Source: Prunella strophiata (Eukaryota > Chordata > Aves > Passeriformes > Prunellidae). Taken from it: a stretch of DNA of 64,000 nt. Of the stretch, positions 13,320 through 25,506 are shown piece by piece (positions within the stretch are counted from its first letter, which is position 1; each line of letters starts with the position of its first letter). Position numbers and translations under genes: made by a program. The stretch covers positions 39,480,990 to 39,544,989 of the forward strand of contig JAZBQD010000014.1 in assembly GCA_036583965.1 (NCBI GenBank), read 5' to 3'. The notes below the pieces were generated by a model that worked only from the letters and a program-made list of their open reading frames with translations, had not been told where the DNA came from and ran no database searches.

Positions 13320-13404
13320 CAATTCCCAGCTGGCCCTGCTCTGAGCAGGGGTTTGGACCAGGTAATCTGAGGTGACTCCCAACCTGAATTATGATTCTGT
13401 AATG
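13320..13404 (+). mobile_element. CR1 LINE 3' tail fragment
   Basis: The text tctgagcaggggtttggacc, aggtaatctgaggtgactcc, caacctgaattatgattctg matches the + orientation CR1 3' end (gggtttggaccagatgatct-type sequence followed by ccaacc and the ATTCTRTGATTC tail). It is diverged and strongly truncated. Related but weaker sequence may extend left to about 13255. Confidence 0.75.
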
Positions 13405-16400
13405 GCCCTTATTATGTCTGGGATCTGTAATAAGACCACAGATAGGTACCTACTGTCTATGTGCTACTTCCACATATCACATGGAGATGAGGTTGGGACA
13501 ACTGAAAAGACATTTTTGTCAGACAAATTCAACAAGAAAATTCCCTTGGATCCATTTTGGTTTTTTAAAGATAAATCTCACTTGAGCTCAGTTCTTGGGA
13601 TGAACAAGTATAGCCTACAGTGCTCAACCCAAAATGCTTTTTTTCCATAGCCAAGTATAAGGGTGTTTAGAATTTGAAACAATGTAGGCCTTTGAATGTG
13701 CATATCCAAAAGACAAGTTTTATTGGATACCTTTGCATTGATAAAGAGTATTGCAAGTTTGGCTGCAATTGCCACACTCTGTAGTACTCGTGATCTCACC
13801 TTTAGTGACCTCATTAAAGACCTTCCTCACACACAGCCATACTTTGCCAAGGCTGTAACCACTGGATCTGTATTTTCCTCAGGGTCTGTTACCATCTTCC
13901 CTGCTGCACACAGGGTCAGAGCAGGAAAGAATTACAGTGGATAGAGACAAGACCAAGATGACAGAGTAGAACAAAAACAATCGCCTACCAAAATACATAA
14001 CATTTAATTTTTTTTAAAGGGTAGGTGAAATGAAAGGTTGCTGTCTTGTTTTTTTTTTGTTTGTTTTTTTTTCTCCTCAGAATCAAAAACAATGTCCAAG
14101 CAGGATTGTCCTTGGAAGGGGAAAGCAGCACCTAATTAATGGGAAAACAGACAGGAACCTGAAATGCAACCCAAACCCTGCTGCCTCTCTCTCTGACTCA
14201 TGGCCACTTATCTCTTATGCTCCCGTGTAACACACAAAGCAAACGTCCTCTCCTTGCAGTGCTTCCTTTCCATCTGGAGAGAGGCACAGCTCTGAGTACC
14301 TAAAGTTTCAGTTAGTATTTCATGCTAGTTTGGAAATATGTCAGGGGATTTTGTGTGTATAATATAAATACCTCCTACTGCAATTAGCTTCTGCTACTGG
14401 TGAAGAAACAGACTGCATCAACATTGCTTTTTTTTTTTTTTTTTTTGCTAAAGTGCTGCTGTAGTTTCAGTTCATCCCACAAATGTGGCATTGTCTCCTA
14501 AAATTACATTACTAATTGCAGCTAATACACCAAGCCCAGATGAATGCAACTTTGATCTGAGTAGCACCCCTACGCAATCCCTCTGGCATGTAAATGGCAA
14601 TTACAAAACACAGCTCAAATACAGCTTGAAAGCAAAGATGTAAGGCCAATTTATTTAGTGCCCCTAGACTAAAAAAAGGTCCTTATTACAGTGCCAGATT
14701 ATGATTGACCAAGATTTACTCACAAAACATTTCCCACTGAGAGTGTGCAACAAGCTGCAATTATTACTAGTCCAGCTGGTTTAAGAGAAAAAAGAAAAAA
14801 CAAACAAACAAATTTTAAAAAAACCCCGCAATCAAAAAAAAATCCATCTTAACTTCAATTTTGGCTGGGCTGCCTGACAGAGATCAGCTGCCAACTGCAG
14901 CAGCAGAGCAGGCTGAAGGGAGTTGGTGTGGGGGTATGAAAACCAGAATAATATGGGGGGGTGGCAAGGAGCAAGGAAGGAAAGAATGAGAGAGAGGAGA
15001 GAGAATATAATTGAATGGAACAAGGGAAAAGGAGAAAATAAGAGAGGTTAAAGGAATATGAGGACACAGAAAGCAAGCATGGAAAAGTAAAAAACATGTG
15101 AGAAAATGAAGGAAATTGAGAAAGAAAGCAGGGTAGATGTGTAAAAAATTTAAAATAGAAGGACTAGCCAAAGATAGTTCTCTTGAAAACTTGCCACAGA
15201 CTAGTTCACTAGGGCAAGAGCTGGACCACATGCTTTCAGCTTTTGGAAGGAGTCAGTTTAGGCTTCTTGTGCTGCAATCAAGCACGTGAAATCTTCATTT
15301 CTCATATTAAATTGCTTCAAGCATGAATTCAAGTGCAGAGCTCTCCTCAGCACAGCTAGGAGAGAAAGTGCTTGCCACATGGCACCTAGTCCTAGACACT
15401 TTATGTGTAAGCTCTTCCATGAAAACCTAACTGAAAAAAAGACCGTTTGAGGAAAAAAGAAATACAGAGCCAGCAATTTAGCAGTACCCACTGACAACAC
15501 TAGAGAGCAAGACATACACATGTGATTAACAGGTATGTAGCAAAGTCTGTTAGAGGTAAAAAAATGCCAAAGGAACTTCTCCACTGCACAAAACCAGAGA
15601 TAAGCTTTTCTACACACTTCAGAGTTACAAGGAAATCACAAGCCAAAACAAAAAGTTGCTTTTTATTGTCAGTGAGGAAAGTAAGTAATCCCAGAACTTT
15701 GGTTGATATATCAAAACAGAGCTGAGCTGGATTAGAAAAACTGATATTTAATTTTTAAAAAAAGGAAAGTGATCTGAAGCCTTTTAAAAATTTTGCTCAT
15801 TTGAAAAGACACCAGAACTGGATTTAGAAGATGAAAAAGGGGTCTTGCTTCTTAAAAAGAGAAAAACAAACAAAACCAGCAAAATAAACAGTGACTATGT
15901 CAGAAAGACTGAAGTGAACAAAATAGGCAGATAAATTCTTTTTATCTTAGCGTGGAGAGTGCTGCAGTGGCAGCACCTCACTATTTAGCTCTAATTTATT
16001 ATCTTTTAATTCAAATCTCATTTCTATGACTTAACACCCACATTTAGACACAGAAAGATCACACAAAGTCTGCAACTTTCAAACAAAATGCAGCTGTAAC
16101 CCATGCAAATAGATAAGTTAGTCAAACATTAATTAAAAGGCACCTAAAATTCTCATTTGCAGCAAGAAAAATAATGCAGATAGCACAAAAATCTTGGTTA
16201 AATTCAAGCTGAGCAGAAATCATTTCAGTATCAACTAAATGATGTTTTTAAGCAGGAGGTAGGACAAAACTTCACAGGAGCATAAAATCCTTCTGATGAC
16301 TCATCCCAAACCTATCTATTGAAAACTTGCATAAATACCTGTGATAATTACTACATAATCACTAAGTCATGCTGGCAGGTGGGACTAATTTGTTTTAAGA

Positions 16401-19279
16401 GAGATGAAAAATGTGAATTGTCTCTTCAAGCAAGAGACTGGGGCAGGAAACCCTAAGGGAATGAGTTCAGATTCTTGTTTGTGTGCATTATTGTTTTCAA
16501 GTTGAATCAGTCAAGTCAAGCTCACAGAGCAGGTCTGACTACACAATAATCTGTCTCCTCTGAGTGCTTTGGAGGAGTAAGGAAGATTTGTAGCTATTTC
16601 AATCCTCACTCAGATCATCCTTTTCTTATAACTGTTAAAAAAAAAACACCCCACAAACAAACAAAAAAAAAAAAAAGGAAATAATACAAATATCTTAACG
16701 ACAGAATTCCTGAAGTCAAAGGTGTTCTTACATAAACTTGTGTTGAATTTCCAAGATCAAAGAAATTTCTACCTTTAAGCTATAATCTTATAGGACACCT
16801 TATAAGCACAGTTTGTCCTTTTATTAAATAATTTTAAGGCATCCTTCACAGACAGAAGGTGTGTGTGTGTCAAACTTTACCAGATGGGTCTAACCTATAT
16901 AACTTTAACTCCCTCCCCTTCCCTTGCTGTTCTAAAAAACTCTGCTAAAAAGAAGCAGCATAGATTTCAAGCTTACATTTTCCCTGAAATAAGTGAAGAT
17001 TCACCATGAACTGAGTCCATTAGAGGAAAAATCAAGCAATATTATCATGAACATGTTGACTTTGCCACACACTGAAATTTTTATAAGAACAGGATGTCTG
17101 TGGTCATGGCACTGAACTGAAGAGCACTGGGTTGAACTCTCTGCTGTCATGAAAACTGGGATAGTGAGCTTGGGCAAGGAAATTAATAGATTTCCATCTG
17201 TAAAATTTAGGTAACTATTGACTTGTCCTTTCAGTTCTTGAAAGAGCAAATCTTCAAAGGCTGTGACATCCTGTGTGCAGACAGTCATGAAGACACTAGG
17301 TAGCTGGAAGGTCAGGGTTTGACTGAAAACTGTTTTGAGAAGCATCTCTCTCCTGAAATAAGGCACCCAAGACAGCAGGACTGTAATGTCAATAATGAGC
17401 ACTGCATTCTGTGGTTGCATTTCCCTGAGCCAAAAGCAAATGTTTCTGCAAAATATGCAATCAACAAGATGCTAAAATTGTTCTGTGGCTATGAAAGTGC
17501 TCAGAAACATTCATTTTTAGCTCTCAAATTATTTGGGTAGGCTTTTTAAGTGACTGCACAAACACAGTCATTGTCAGCTTCAGATTGGTGTGCCACTTCA
17601 TTGCTGTGCCTGTCAGTCTCCTGGAGCATCCAGATTCCCTCTCCCCAGCACTGGCAAAGCAGTGCAAGCTCTTGCCATCAGCTGCAGCTTTGCAGCTGCA
17701 CAGAGCACTCAGATGCAGCCAAAGCTCAGAAAGTCCAGAAGGGGCAGAGGGGGTGGTGGGTGCCCAGGCAGAGCAGGGGTGCTGCAGCACATGGAGCAGG
17801 TGCTGGTGGCTGCTCAGTGCCATACAGACAGACCTGGCACCAGAGATTACAGGACAAGACTCTCCATTTCAGCTGCTTAGGAGGGAGTTCACCAAGCACC
17901 TAAATTTGGCACTAAAAGTTAAATGCATCACAGAATTAGAACATCATCTGTGAGGTGAATATGACTCTTGGCACTCAAGAGTGACAAGGTGCTTGGCCTA
18001 TTCCTAATTGAGAGGATCCATGAAACTTTATGTATTCCCTCCTGAGCCTACAACTGATTCCCTCAGGACATCAGAAAGATGAAGGGAGATGCTTTGCTGA
18101 ACCCCAGGTAAATTACTGGATTGTTTTAATGGACTTTGCCTGCATGCAGCAAGCTCTGAGGCTTGCAGCCACCCCAGCTGCAGAGTTCAGCAGGCAGCAC
18201 TGGGTGTTCATGCTTTGTGTGGGGCAGCTGATCTCCAGCTCCATGCTCAACACAGACACCTGTGGATGCCTTTTCCTGTCTTTTCTGAGGACTCCTATCC
18301 AATGAATGTTTCACATAAAATATGGAACTTGGATTAGGAAAGGTAAGCAAGCCCCAGGACTTTCTCCTCCCAGTGAAGCCCACACACATTTTTGCTATAT
18401 CATTGTTTCATGAAATTACTGGTATTATTGAAATTACCTCTCTTTGCAGATCTCTAGCTATCACATTTTATAATAATGAGGAAAGACAGCAGCAAGCATT
18501 TATTTGGAAACCATGGGGCTAAGCAGATCTGGCATCTCATCTGAAAGAAATGGCTTTTTACCCCATAAGAATGGAATTACATCTCCAAACCCTAAGTAGT
18601 GAGGAGTCTCATGTTTGCTAGCCAGCATGCTAACTACTGTTGCTCTTCTTCTGAGCGTGCTGGACATCTTAGATGTTTAGATCAAAGCTTAGCTTTGTCC
18701 ATGGCTGCAGTCACACACCCAGAGCTGCTTGGTACCAGACTGCAATACCCAGCAGGTTCTCAGGCAATGATCTAACCCAAAGTCCTGCTGAGCCACACAT
18801 AAACTCCTTTTAAAACCCAGCTATTTTTCCAGCACATAATTCATCTTTTGCCACCCCTTTTTGTGTCTGTCTGGAGACTCCTGAGAATAATGCTTAAAAA
18901 AGAGTAGGAGCTCCAACTTTCTTCCAGGTCCCTGGGAATTTCTCCTGTAATTTAGTTCTTCCTCTAGGGTGAGAAGTCTCCTCTGCTTATAAGTACATGT
19001 GATAAACATATGTTTATCATATAATCTTAAATCACTTTTTCAGTGATCTTGTCACAGAACATAAAGAAGAATATTTTTATCTCCCCTTTTTAAACTCAAA
19101 TCCAGTAGAACATCATGCAAAATGCAGCTTTGCTGAAAAACTGGGTGAAAAGATTGTCTCTGTGAAGAAGAAAGCTTTGCACACAGTGTTTTTATTTATA
19201 TTTCCCCTACCCTTTCCAATCTATACCAATTATTCAGGCCCAGAAAATACTAAAACTTTTGCTTGATTGTCCCTGACTC
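13405..19279. other. Intergenic, no gene recognised
   Basis: This AT-rich region contains T/A homopolymer tracts (about 14049-14072, 14428-14446, 16637-16678), a purine-rich low-complexity tract at about 14941-15150 and a short (GT)n at about 16859-16869. The purine-rich tract explains the proline/serine/phenylalanine-rich open frames on the - strand there. The block at 17550-17950 is GC-richer with frames on several strands but resembles no protein I know. Confidence 0.55.
14941..15150. repeat. Purine-rich low-complexity tract
   Basis: About 200 bases of mostly A and G on the + strand (for example aaggaaggaaagaatgagag) without a fixed unit. It is the source of the overlapping leucine/serine/phenylalanine-rich frames on the - strand, which are therefore not genes. 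Confidence 0.75.
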
Positions 19280-21045
19280 CTGCTTGATATGGGCCCTGTC
19301 AGCTGTTTCCTGACCATTGCCTTGCAAAGGGCCACTGGCCCAGCTGTGGCTAATGCACAGCTAATAACCAGCCAAAGGAACTCCTGCAGCTTGATGCAAA
19401 TTGTTTGTGGCTGCTTTACCCTAGAACAGAGCCAGTTACAAATGGTGGGGCTGTGTTTCTACCCTGGGGCTCTCCATTCCAGGGGTACTCCATACCCCTG
19501 CAGCTGAAAGCAAACTGCACTCTGCTGCCAGGGGGATCCAGAAGAGCTCACTGGCAATAGAAATGGTTGTGTGTCCTTTGGCAGCCTTTGACTCCAGCTT
19601 ATTTCAGATTTCTGAAAAAAAGTGCTTGTCAACCTTTTGAGGTTGACTTGTCTGGTTTGGCAGCACTCACCACAGTGTGACTTCATTCAGGCCACCACTG
19701 TCCACTGTCAGTGTCCACTCTCTTAGACTTTTGCACTGGCTGTGTGGTGAGAAGGCCAAGGGTGAGCAGGTCCTGCTGATCACTCCTGGGCTGCCCAGTC
19801 ACCAGATCAACGTGTGGATGGAAACCAGGGAGTCTCAACAGGTGCATTGTCATGGTAGCAATAGGAATCTGCTCTTCTTTAAACACAGCAACCAAACCAC
19901 AGACAGATCATCTGTGAGACCAGGCAAGGTCTGGTGTTTAGACAGCTGTTTAATCTTCTCTGTTCTCAAGGCATCATACTGTGCACCCACTGGTACCCTC
20001 TCAGGTCTTTGAAGTAGTCTCCCCTGAAGCAGTCCATGCCAATGATGCACAAAGACTCCAGACCAGTCAGAGTAGGATGCTTTTAATGCTCATTCCCAGA
20101 TTAAACTTTACCTCAGCCTACAAGCCAGGCAGTTTTTGGGGATCTTCCTGTCACTCAAGACCTGCAGATGGATTCTGTCCCTTTATATGCCACTCAGGTA
20201 CACTGCCTGCAGATGTCTGCTGGAGCTTTATGCTCCTGTGGGGCTGAGGAGGCAGGCCAGGTGAACCCCACAGTCCAGTAAAGCCACTTGTCCCTTTCCT
20301 CTGCCTGGCCAAAGGTGGAGGAAAGGCCCTGCTAGTCCTGGTTGAAGTCTTCATTACTCAATGTTTGTAACTGCAAAACAGACAAGGAAGCCTCTTTGTC
20401 AGGCTCAAAGGTACAATGAGCTCTTTTACTCCACTCAACAGACACTGGAGCAGTAATTTTCCTGGATGGATGCTTTTGGACTGTTATGTTCCTTTCAGTT
20501 CCTGTATCTAAGTTTCTAGCCTCCAGGCAGGTTTACCATCCCACTTCCTCATGGTCACACAGGAAGAACCACGGGATCATACTTGGTGTGTAACACTGGT
20601 ACCCTTTCTCATGAGCACACCAAGGCTGAGGCCTTGGTAGAAGTGTGAGAGGATGACCCACATTCCTCAGGTTGCTCAGACTTTTTTTTGGTCAGTCTGT
20701 CCACAGCTGAGACACAGCCCCAGTGTGGGAAGCAAGATAATCTTCATACTCTCAAAGCTGTCTGGCCAGTTCATCTGTAGTTGGTGCCAGCATGTCTGTC
20801 CAGATGTTATCACCAGAGTGTGGGTGGGGACATTGGTGCATTCTGACAGCTTTCCACCACACAGACCACATGCCCCTGACTTTCATCTGGGTCTCTGCAT
20901 GCTGGTTGTCATGCAGGTTATTACAGATCACCTTCAACATGGTTAATTCCCTCAGATACTGGATACCTCCCTCAATGCTGGACCATTTGCTTCAGGAATA
21001 TGTGAATTCTTCCTTGAAGGGACACCTGTCCTTCACACTCATTTG
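19280..21045 (-). mobile_element. Degenerate avian ERVL-type endogenous retrovirus remnant (gag-pro-RT order)
   Basis: Read on the - strand, three separate blocks resemble the internal region of avian ERVL-like elements, in the right order. From 21030 down to about 20700 there is a Gag-like block (IQYLRELTMLKVI, then a MWSVWWKAVR-like segment and TTDELARQL). From about 20060 to 19690 there is a block resembling the end of the protease and start of the polymerase (DCFRGDYFKDLRGYQW, then PIAT and a TMH-like segment). From about 19600 to 19450 there is a reverse-transcriptase-like block (ELFWIPLAAEC). The frame is broken by stop codons and shifts throughout and no catalytic motif survives intact, so this is an inactive fossil. 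Ends are approximate. The assignment rests on remembered protein patterns, not a search. Confidence 0.7.
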
Positions 21046-22569
21046 ACCTTTCTGACAACAATTATGAGGGGGGGGCTTGTCCACCTTAGCAGATCTAACA
21101 TAACTTTTTATAGCTGCAACTGTTGATTCAGCACAGTAGCTAAGCATTAGTATCTGGCACAAAGGCACTGGGAAAAGGAAGATGCACCCATTTGGTCTGT
21201 TTATTTTTGAAAGCTTCCTCATTATTGTTGTTTTTGTGGGTTCAAGCTCTGCAGGCTTGTCAGGAGATAAAGATGCATTTCCTGGCTGCTGAAGCCAGTC
21301 TCCAACATTTGCCCTGTCCAGAGGGAAGGAAAGCTATGTTAAAAGAAGAAAAAAAAGCCACCACAATTGTTAGCTATTTGCTAGTATGTTTAGGCAATGA
21401 GATCAGAGCGGTCAAGACGAAGAAAAGTTTGCTCAGTTCTGATTAAGAGAACGAAAAACTTCTGGCACATAGGTTTTCATCTTACAGTAAACCAAAGGAG
21501 CCTCTTATGAACAAAGCCCTTTTCATATTTTACAAACTATAAAACACTCCAGTGGGTGTTTACTTGCAAATGACAAAAGGAATGACATGCAGATTTCACA
21601 GTACATTGAAAAACATTGGTCAGAAGTTAGTTTATATTTAAAAGCAGTTATTGTAAACTCGATTGTATAACATGCTGATCTTTAACAGCAAACATCTGCT
21701 TATTCCTCCCAGACATTTATTTTCCCACTTCTCTTCTAACAAAATGCTTTGAATGCTTGGGAACAAAAGTGTCTCCATGCCGTGTTCAATCTACATGCAC
21801 ATAAAGTCGATGTGTGAGCATTTTCCAGGGACATTGCATTAAAATTCATGCAGTTTTACTACCAACAATCTATCCCAGAGATGAGAGACATGTCTGCCAC
21901 ACAGCATAGGCAAACAGAGCTTCATTTTCATGTCTGTGTTTCAAAAGGCTTTTCTTCAAACTATTCCAAGTTGTCTGTAAACTTTGGAATATTGTCTAGA
22001 AAAATTATGAGAAACATTTGCTTCTAAACCTGTCTCTCTAGGCTGAAAATCAGCATTGATTGCCAGCAAGTGACCAGCCAGGACGTGCACAGGAGGGATT
22101 GTCACTGAGTTGCACATCTGAAGACCAAAGGTTTAAATGTCTATATTAGCAAATGCTCACATCACCTTCTAAAATGGTGATGGTAGGTTCAAAACTATAA
22201 TTAAGCTGACAAGCTCCACTGAAACCTGGAAAATAGAGCAAAGTCCCAAGTAAGGCTCTTCCTTCCCATAATTAGGTCAAGAACCTGGAGCTATCTATCT
22301 GCTGGGTGTAATTGTGGTACCTTTAAATTAAAACCAATCAAGGAAACAAAATACAAACAAACTGTAGGGAAATTGCCCTTTGCAAACTTTAGTCAACCCT
22401 TTCATTTACCATTCCTGATTTCAGTGGGGTGTATTCAGGCTGCATTAGGATTAATACAATAACTGGGATATAATAATTAGGACTCTGTGCTGTGCAGAAG
22501 AGAAACCTGCAGCAGGTCATCAGCAGATGTGAGAGCTGTGAACAGAGGAAAAGCAACATGTTTAGTCAT
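21046..22569. other. Intergenic between ERVL remnant and tandem duplication
   Basis: This is AT-rich sequence with a G8 run near 21068. It separates the Gag-like block from the LTR-like element farther right. No recognisable coding, RNA or repeat feature was seen apart from possible unrecognised retroviral leader sequence near the left edge. Confidence 0.5.
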
Positions 22570-22633
22570 TGAGAGAGGAGGAGGTACCTCATTTTACCCA
22601 CTGAGAGAGGAGGAGGTACCTGATTTTACTCAC
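22570..22633. repeat. 32-bp tandem duplication
   Basis: Two adjacent copies of a 32-base unit begin tgagagaggaggaggtacct and are followed by cattttaccca or gattttactca. They differ at only a few positions. Each copy carries a GGTACC site. This looks like a local duplication with no assigned function. Confidence 0.85.
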
Positions 22634-22931
22634 AAGCCATGTGAATGATGAGTAGATGCCACAGTGAGGGGAGGCCCTTCCAGCCCCCAGCCTCAGGAAT
22701 GGCTGCGGGCAGGGCTCTCCGCAGCTCCGTGTCCTGTTCCAGGTCGGGTTTGGCACCTCACTGTAAGAAGGAAGTAGCTGCATCCCTACTGACTTTTCCC
22801 TGGGGAAAGGAAAGGAACAAGTGTGGCTGCCATCAGGAGACAGTAGGTCCCAGCTCAATTGTTAAGGCAATGGGTTAAATTTATGCTGGCTGCCTCTCTC
22901 ATCAGTGCAGCCCGCAGCTGGAGTGACTGCT

Positions 22932-22976
22932 CTGTTTGGTTGTTGTTTTTCTGTTTGGTTGTTGTTTTTCTGTTTG
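22932..22976. repeat. 19-bp tandem repeat, 2.4 copies
   Basis: The unit ctgtttggttgttgttttt is repeated exactly at 22932-22950 and 22951-22969, followed by a partial third copy. It is T/G-rich and most likely arose by replication slippage. Confidence 0.85.
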
Positions 22977-23329
22977 TTTAGGATGGGGAGAACCACTGTG
23001 GAAAGTGCCTGTTTCTCTCCTTCAGTTAGAGATAGTGTCTAGAACATTCTGTCAGCTACAAGCATCTGCACTGGTCAGATGAAATCCTTTTGAAGTGAAT
23101 GGTCAGGAAGGGCAAGCTCAGAGCATTTGGGTGACTTGGCTAGGAACCTAATCAGATCTTTCCAGCAGGTATGAGTCATGGGTCTAGGGAGGGCTTAAAT
23201 GTTTCTGAGAAACAACATGGTTTGGGTTTTACTTAACAGAAGAGTCACTAAGCAATGTTTACTCTCTGGTCTGCATCATCAGTCGTGTGTATTATGTCAT
23301 CCACCCTGACAATGCCATTTCTAATGGAG

Positions 23330-24420
23330 TCTGGTGGGCTGATGCTGGCTGGATGCCAACTGCCCCCCAGAGCTACTCTATAACTCTCCTTCCTCAGCTG
23401 GGCAAGAGAGAGAAAATATAAGGAAAAGTGGTGGATCACAACAAGGACACGGAGGTAACACTCACCTGTTACCGTCACAGCCAACACAAACTTGATTTGG
23501 GGGAAATCAGTTTACTTTATTGCCAACCAGATCAGAGTAGGAAAATGGGAAATAAAACCAAAGCTTAAAATCACCTTCCCCTTATACTTTTCTTCTTCCT
23601 GGCCTTAACTTCACTCCCCAGTTTTCCACCTCCTCCCAAGCAGCACAGGGAGATGGGGAATGGGGGATTGCAGTCCATTCATCACATGCTGTCCCTGCAC
23701 TCCATCCACCTCAGGGCAAAGACTCCTCATGTTCTTCCCCTGCTCCACTGTGGGGTCCCTCCCACATGAGACAGTCCTCCATGAGCTCCTCTAATCCTTC
23801 CTACATGCTGCAGCTCTCTGCAAATTGCTACAGCATGCATCCATTCCAGCAGTCAGGGTCACAATTCCTGCCTGGAAACCTGTTCCAGTGTGGACTCCTG
23901 TCTCCACAGGTCCTGTAAGAGCCCTGCTCCAGCATGGGCTTCTCTTGGGGTCACAGTCCTCCTTTAGACATCCACCTCCTCCAGCCTGGGATGTTCCATA
24001 GGCTGCCAATGGATCTTTGCTCCACTGTGCACTTCCATGGGCTGCAGGGGAAGCTCAGCTCTAGCACCTCCAGCACCTCCTCCCCCATGCCTGCTCACTG
24101 GCCTTGGTGCCTGCAGAGCTGTGGCTCCCACATATACTCACTCTGCTCTTCTCTGTCTGCTCCTGAAGAGAGACTGTTCCCTCTTCCCAAATCTGTTATC
24201 CCAGAGATTCTTCCACTGTCACAGATGGGCTCAGCCTCGCCAGTGGCACGTCAGTCTTGGAGCTGGCTGGTGTTGGCTCTGTGCTTCTGGCAGCTTCTCA
24301 CAGAAGCAGCACACCTGGAAAAATGTGAAACAGATTTCTTCTGACTCATGCACCCCACAGAAACCACACTATGGAGAAACTTTTACACCTGAGTCTCACT
24401 GGTGACACAGCCAACATGCA
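23330..24420 (-). mobile_element. Avian ERVL-type LTR (solo or 5' LTR), degenerate
   Basis: On the - strand the right-to-left sequence matches the long LTR family common in bird genomes: GC-rich text with repeated phrases (ctccatgggctgcagggg-like, cctgttccagtgtgg, gggtccctcccacatgagac on the + strand). Next comes an AATAAA in the element's sense direction (+ strand ttactttattgccaacca, about 23514-23531). The 3' edge has gttatagagtagctctgg and catccagccagcatcagccc, ending near 23330. The element shares its orientation with the Gag/Pol-like remnant to the left, so it could be its 5' LTR or an independent solo LTR. The right edge is approximate and I could not identify target-site duplications. 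Confidence 0.7.
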
Positions 24421-25466
24421 GAAGGGGCATCTACCTAAACTGAAGTTAAGAAGTGCTCTGCACTCAGCAGTTTAAGTGAGCTGAGAAGATCCCTTCTCAG
24501 ATGAAAGCACAGGCTTAATCCAACCAGCAAAGTCCTGCTTATGTGCAGACTGACCCATTTCATGTCCTCCTTGATGAGAATCCAGCTCATCAATCTTATT
24601 TTTCTGCTGCATTCTGATGTCTTCTTCTGTCAGCAGTCTACAAGTGTGTGATCCTGACTGCTCTCCCTCTTTCCACAACATGCAGATTCAGGTACAATGT
24701 TAAATGTAATTAGGTTGCTGTCTTTGCTTGAAACAAATGTTGTTATGGAATGTCCAATGTCCTAAACATAGCTCAAAAGGTTGACAAACAACTTGTTTAT
24801 GAATAAAGAGATCTATAAATATGTAAACAAAGAATGGGAAAAAAATATATGATCACAGAAGTGAATTCTAAAAAAATTTCTTTCTTGACTTCCTAGGTGA
24901 CCACTAGATTGAAGAGTACACATCGTAACATTTAGAAAACACACACTGGGGACAGACAAGGGTTTCCATTTGTTTGTTCTGTGTGTTAAAATTATACTGT
25001 GGTTTCTGAATCATAAATCTTGGAGTGGAGCTGGAGCTGCATTAGCTGCACTACACAAGCTCCCTCCTGCACACAAAGTCAAAATGAAATCCATTTGTGT
25101 CCCATGGTGAAGTTAATATGTCCACCTGCGTATCCTTCAGTCAGTAAACACAGAGCAGGTGAAATCAGGAGGAAACTTAAATGAGATCAAAAGATATGTT
25201 CAAAAGAAGGGCTGAAGCCATCTGGAATCCCTCAGAGCTGCCAGCTACACAAACGAGACCTGCTGGCATTCTAAGTGGAATTTCTTGCTTCACTTTCTTC
25301 TGAAGTTGGAGGAAGTTCAAATGAACTCTGGGAGAACAGTTGGCACTTTCTTTGTAAGGAGGCTCATTGTTCAGAGAGGTGAGATCAGACACATGTTTCA
25401 AGGACACCCAGATTTGGACTCTGAAACGTTGCTGCTTTTGTTTAGGGAGCTCTTCAACACAGAATT

Positions 25467-25506
25467 AAAAAAAAAAAAAAAAAAAATAATAAAAAAAAAA
25501 AAAAAA
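25467..25506. repeat. Poly(A) tract, interrupted
   Basis: Forty bases of A broken once by TAAT-like sequence. It may be the tail of an old retroposed sequence, but I recognise no retroposon body next to it. Confidence 0.85.
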
